Below, one piece after another: positions 6,641 to 10,183 of a DNA stretch of 10,183 bases. The notes under the pieces were generated by a model. The model had not been told where the DNA came from and did no database searches. It saw nothing but the letters and a program-made list of their open reading frames with translations. Source of the stretch: Gloeopeniophorella convolvens (taxonomy: Eukaryota > Basidiomycota > Agaricomycetes > Russulales); the NCBI GenBank assembly GCA_022496205.1, contig WTXD01000398.1, positions 1 through 10,183 of the forward strand. The letters are read 5' to 3'. Every line of letters begins with the position of its first letter. Position 1 is the first letter of the stretch. The translations under genes were made by a program, and so were the position numbers.

Positions 6641-7628
6641 TTAGGAGCCTGTCCTGCGCCATGAGTCGGTCTTCGGTCTCCAGAGCGAGGTGATCGGGTT
6701 TCTTGTGCTGGATCGGGGTCGCGTACAGTTCGATGCACGTGTCCATCTCGTCGTACTCGTCCTCGACTGCGACCATGAATGGGCAGGGCACGTTCATAAC
6801 CTTCTTCACCCAAGGAGCGATGATGAGTTGTCCGTCGTATTTCGAGCGGATGGTTTCGGACGTGATAACGTGCTGGTCGTTCCGGAAGAAGCCTTCTGAG
6901 AGTAGGTCGCGCGGAAGTCGTGGGTTTTTCAGCCGTAGCGCCTGATAGGCTTGGTCGGCTAGGCGAGTGAGAATGAGCATGAGCTCCTGGCTCAGCTCGG
7001 CGATCATACCCTTGCGGTAGTCCGTCGTCAAAGCGTACCAGTGTGTGGCCGAGCAGTCGTTGATGCGTTCGTAGAACCGTTTGGACAACTGGGCCTTCAT
7101 GTCAGTTAGACGAACTGACTTGAGGTCCCAGTTGAACCCCGTGTCCTCGAACGTCGCGGTGATGAGGTGGTCAAGGTAGTCCTGGTTGCGTCCTTTGACG
7201 CGCTTTCTCTCGCTCTCTTCTTCATCCAGGTCGATAATCGTATTTCCCACGACAACGTGCGTGGGTCTGACGGGAGTACCAGTCCTCGGCAGCGTCGAGG
7301 CCGGGACAAACTGAGCGAGAATGGTAGCTGCCCCCTCGACTCGGGGGTTTGTTGGCTCTGCTTCTACTGTGGCAGGTTCCACCTTCGGGCTCGAAGGTGT
7401 GACAACGCTGGCGGATACTGAGCGAATCGGAGTTGGCATCGGAATACATACTCCTTCGGTGACCATGATAGTCTCTTCGAAGAAGGTAGGAGGGGTCGGG
7501 GGACGCGAGCTGGCGATGGAGTCGGTATCGGTGCGGAGATACTCGATGTTCGGGATAGGGCGGGGACTCACCAGGGAGTTCGACTCAATGGAGGAGATGG
7601 AAGAGACGGTGGTGGGAACTGGAGACAT
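6576..7628 (-). CDS. Unrecognised 350-residue protein downstream of pol
   Basis: This is an uninterrupted frame from ATG 7628, in a good context (CCCACCATG), to TGA 6578-6576. I do not recognise the family. Residues 1-120 are Ser, Thr and Pro-rich and look disordered. Residues 131-138 read IIDLDEEE, matching a SUMO-interaction motif (hydrophobic core followed by acids), with a basic patch RKRVKGR (141-147) that could be a nuclear signal. Residues 150-245 look largely helical. The C-terminal part is more globular and has a Trp-Glu-Cys-Cys motif near the end. It has no zinc knuckle, membrane segment, protease or polymerase motif, so it is not an ordinary gag or envelope. It is in the same orientation as the Ty3/gypsy pol and starts 108 bases after its stop. 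It may be an accessory gene of that element or a separate gene. The last dozen residues may be readthrough past the family's usual end, since the inverted fragment stops two residues after SRPWECC. Confidence 0.7.
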   Translation of the reverse strand: MSPVPTTVSSISSIESNSLVSPRPIPNIEYLRTDTDSIASSRPPTPPTFFEETIMVTEGVCIPMPTPIRSVSASVVTPSSPKVEPATVEAEPTNPRVEGAATILAQFVPASTLPRTGTPVRPTHVVVGNTIIDLDEEESERKRVKGRNQDYLDHLITATFEDTGFNWDLKSVRLTDMKAQLSKRFYERINDCSATHWYALTTDYRKGMIAELSQELMLILTRLADQAYQALRLKNPRLPRDLLSEGFFRNDQHVITSETIRSKYDGQLIIAPWVKKVMNVPCPFMVAVEDEYDEMDTCIELYATPIQHKKPDHLALETEDRLMAQDRLLTSRPWECCYRSQSRTSMFCEK

Positions 7629-7721
7629 GGTGGGAGTAGGAAGTGGAGATGGGTAAGAAGTTGAGTAGAACGTTGTGATTGCTAGAGTGACTGAAGTCGC
7701 TGAAGGTAACGATGAAAATTA

Positions 7722-7734
7722 CCCCCCTCTTATA
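7722..7734 (-). promoter_or_regulatory. TATA-like box / polypurine tract after pol
   Basis: On the minus strand, one base after the pol stop, the sequence reads TATAAGAGGGGGG. It is 94 bases upstream of the ATG at 7628 and is followed by a pyrimidine-rich leader, which fits a TATA promoter for the 350-residue gene. The purine run AAGAGGGGGG (7731-7722) is also where a Ty3/gypsy element would place the polypurine tract that primes plus-strand DNA, just before its 3' LTR. No TG start of an LTR follows directly, so the second reading is unproven. Confidence 0.45.
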
Positions 7735-7735
7735 G

Positions 7736-10183
7736 TCAGCATCGACCACGGCGCTTAGAGGAGGTATCGGACGCCGGTCCTGCGGCGTCAGGATGTTCCG
7801 CGTGATAGAGGGTCAGCAGGTCATCTGCGTGAGCGTCAGATGCTGCGATCCACTCATTGTCCGAGTCTGGGTAGCCCTTCCATTTCACGAGGTACTGCAG
7901 CTGACGGCGGAAGAACCGAGAGTTTCGAATGGATTCGACTTCGTACTCTTCTTCTCCTTCGATAAGGTCAGGTGGAGGACGGGGAAAGTTCTCTCCGTGT
8001 TCCCGTGTCTCGCGATAAGGAAGAAGGCGGGACACGTGAAAGACATCGTGAATCTTCATCGATGGGGGAAGTTCCAGTTGGAACGTCACCGGGGACAGTT
8101 TCCGTATGATGTGGAAAGGACCATGGCGTCGGGGAGCCAACTTCAGCGTTGGGTACGCTGTTGGTAAGTGACTTCCTTCGAGCCACACAAGGTCCCCTTT
8201 CGTTAACGTAGGCAACTGACCACCGGCTTTCCGCTTCATCATGTCAGCTGTCCATTCTAGAGCTTCTCGTGCAGCAAGGCGGTGACTGCGCAGCAGTTCG
8301 AGTTGATCGGTAATCTGGGGTATCGATGAGGCCATTCCTATCGGCCAGTCAGAGCGAGAATTCTGCGAATGGGAGCCAGTCGGCCCAGTCATCCTGTCTG
8401 CCATTCACCCAGAACCGTAGATACTGTTCGAGCTGCTGGTTAACACGCTCAGTCTGTCCGTCGGTCTGGGGGTGGTAGGCTGTGGAGATGTTTTGGCTAA
8501 TGCCCAGGCGTCGGCATAGCTCGCGAGTGAAAGAAGATGCGAAACGAGGGTCACGATCAGAGATGATTCGGCGCAGTAGTCCAAATCGGCGATAGACGTT
8601 GTCCAGATATAACTTCGCCACACCTTCGGCAGTGATCATTTCGTTACAGGGTATGAATACCGCACCCTTCGTGCAATCGTGGTCAATGACCACGAGAATA
8701 GAGTCGAAGCCGCGGGATATCGGAAGTTTGACAATGAAGTCCATCAACACGGTCTGGAATGGACCTGCATCCGGATCGGCGTAGATCGGCATGAGTTCCG
8801 GTTTTTGCCGATTGGTCCGGACCTTCAGCGCTTGGCAATCAGCGCATCCATTAACGTAGTTCTTGACGAACTCGTTAAGGCCCGGCCAGTCCCACTGTCG
8901 TCGTATCAACTCCTGGGTATTCGTAATGCCGGGATGTCTGGCAGAAGGAGTATCATGATGGGCGCGAACGATATCGCGTCTGAGTGTTTCATCCGTGTCG
9001 GCCGGTATCCAGAGTTGGCCCTTCTCCGTACGCCACCAGCCGTCAGCCTGCTTTTCGCATCCGGGGGGTGCTTTCATCTTATCTCCCCAGAGTTGGGCTA
9101 CTCTGGTTTGATCCTCGAGTGATGGGGTTCCGGTTAGGAAGGTAGAGTTTACGAAGATGTCGGGAGGAAGTATAGCCACTTCTTCGTGTTCAATGGAACC
9201 GTCGTCGTGGTCAGGTCGTCGTGAGAGGGCATCGGCGGGGGTGTGGAGCTTTCCAGGGACGTGCTGGATAACAAAGTTAAACTCGGCGAGGTCCTCATGC
9301 CATCGCGTCTGGCGATGCGAGACCTTCCGAGTTTCCTTAAAGAATAATAAGTTACGATGGTCCGTGAGTATCGTAATCGGGTGTTTGGCTCCTGCTAAGT
9401 AATGGCGCCATTCCTTCAGCGCCTTTATAATAGCTAAGAGTTCTCGGTCGTAGACGTCGTATCTCTGTTCAACGGGTGCGAATGAGTGTGAATAATATGC
9501 TATAGGGTGTCGTCGTCCATCGACACCCTTCTGTGAAAGTACTGCGCCGCATGCAAAGGAGGAAGCGTCTGTCTCGAGGAAAAAAGGTTTATCATGATCG
9601 ACGTGAATAAGTACGGGGTTAGAAAGGAAAGCGTCTTTCAATCGTTCGTAAGCAAGTTGGCAATCATCAGTCCAGTGGAAGGGGGTATTGTTCTTCATAA
9701 GAGTATTCAGAGGGCATGCGATCTTACCAAAGTCCCTGATGAAGCGGCGATAAAAGTTTCCGAACCCAAGGAATGCTCGTACCTGCTTAACGGTTTTCGG
9801 GACAGGCCAATTCTTGATACCGTCAAGCTTCACGGGATCCATCTCGATCTGATCACCGTTCAGGATCATACCGAGGTAGTCCACCTTCGTGCTCTCGAAG
9901 GTGCATTTTTCCGGCTTCAGGTATAGGTCGTTATCAAGCAGCTTCTGAAGCACTCTTTCGACCATACGTCGGTGGAGATCGATGTCGTCGGGGGTCGCAA
10001 TGAGGATGTCGTCCATATAGATGAACACGAGACCAGAGTCGATCTCGTCTTTGAACAACTCGTTCATCATGGTCTGGAACGTGGATGGGGAATTCGTAAG
10101 TCCGAAGTACATGACCATGGGTTCAAAGAAGCCACGGTTTGTTTTGAACGCGGCTTTCCATTGGTCGCCTTCTTTGATGCGAT
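7736..10183 (-). pseudogene. pol: Ty3/gypsy chromovirus pol, 5'-cut and frameshifted
   Basis: The reverse transcriptase runs in from the window edge (10183); YMDD is at 10019-10008. RNase H follows (about 9593-9219), with the acidic residues of ETDAS, DRELL, LTDHRN and ADALSR. Next is integrase: an HHCC zinc site (H in HHDTPSARH, C in CADC), then D in VLMDF, D in SDRDP and E in GQTERVN with exactly 35 residues between the last two, a complete DD35E triad. The frame stops at 8351-8349 just after PFAEFS. Homology resumes in another frame near 8356 with a linker, then KGDLVWLEG, RRHGPF (GPY/F-like), HDVFHVSRLLPY and a chromodomain (7945-7790, with YEVESI, LVKWKGY and NEW), ending at TGA 7738-7736. 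The residues that normally join the core to the linker, roughly 50-70 in relatives, seem deleted. This copy probably cannot make a working integrase. Gag and protease would lie beyond 10183. Confidence 0.9.

Larger units (their letters stand above)
7722..10183 (-). mobile_element. Ty3/gypsy (chromovirus) LTR retrotransposon, 3' portion
   Basis: Domain order RT, RNase H, integrase, chromodomain defines the Ty3/gypsy chromovirus lineage, whose chromodomain directs integration, in many fungi toward heterochromatin. The element's 5' half is off the right edge. Its left limit is uncertain. It could end at the purine tract at 7722, or extend past the 350-residue gene to about 6540. I could not identify an LTR, because the partner LTR needed for comparison is not in the window. 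Confidence 0.75.

Noticed and set aside
6576..7628. Unknown gene as the gag of the same retroelement
   Set aside because: Gag precedes pol, but this gene follows it in the direction of transcription, and it lacks a CCHC zinc knuckle. It could be gag of a second element only if another pol lay to its left, and none is there.
8679..9122. Plus-strand frame of 147 residues
   Set aside because: Shadow of the integrase coding sequence on the minus strand.
1..10183. tRNA or rRNA genes
   Set aside because: GTTCGA-like words were inspected (for example near 6728, 8297 and 8426), but none has a matching acceptor stem or A-box.

Overview
The window looks like fungal, probably basidiomycete (Agaricomycete-type), nuclear DNA from an accessory or subtelomere-like region. 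The evidence is short GT-AG introns (about 42-56 bases) with CTRAY-like branch sites, a DUF6589-type protein, a fungal RecQ-like helicase, a Ty3/gypsy chromovirus pol and CCCTAA telomere-type repeats. The species cannot be named from this sequence.

Layout, left to right. (1) 1-822, plus strand: the 3' part of a DUF6589-family gene with two clean introns. (2) 823-1486: gene-free, ending in an A+T-rich block. (3) 1487-1534: a short, degenerate interstitial telomere-type tract (CCCTAA on plus). (4) 1500-1935: two well-formed minus-strand introns and a polypurine tract, suggesting a spliced transcript that runs into the telomere-type repeats. (5) 1935-3560: C-rich sequence with one clear plus-strand intron (2414-2455), a C12 homopolymer and triplet repeats, but no convincing complete protein. 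(6) 3561-6223, minus strand: a RecQ-like helicase that I could rebuild as five exons with matching phases (780 residues). All helicase motifs and a RecQ-type cysteine cluster are present, so it is probably not a pseudogene. (7) 6224-6575: spacer holding an inverted fragment of the neighbouring gene's 3' end. (8) 6576-7628, minus strand: an intact 350-residue protein I do not recognise, with a SUMO-interaction-like motif next to a basic patch. (9) 7736-10183, minus strand: a Ty3/gypsy pol cut by the window edge. It runs RT, RNase H, integrase and chromodomain, with a frameshift and apparent internal deletion after the integrase core.

How the parts relate. A RecQ-type helicase beside telomere-type repeats recalls the telomere-linked helicase (TLH/UTAS-type) genes of fungal subtelomeres. 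Here the repeats are internal, because the DUF6589 gene lies beyond them, so this could be an old chromosome end. The unknown 350-residue gene lies directly downstream of pol in the same orientation. Its promoter-like TATAAG box overlaps a possible polypurine tract just after the pol stop. It is therefore either an extra gene carried by the retroelement or a separate multicopy gene next to it. The inverted copy of its tail shows that relatives of the sequence exist elsewhere.
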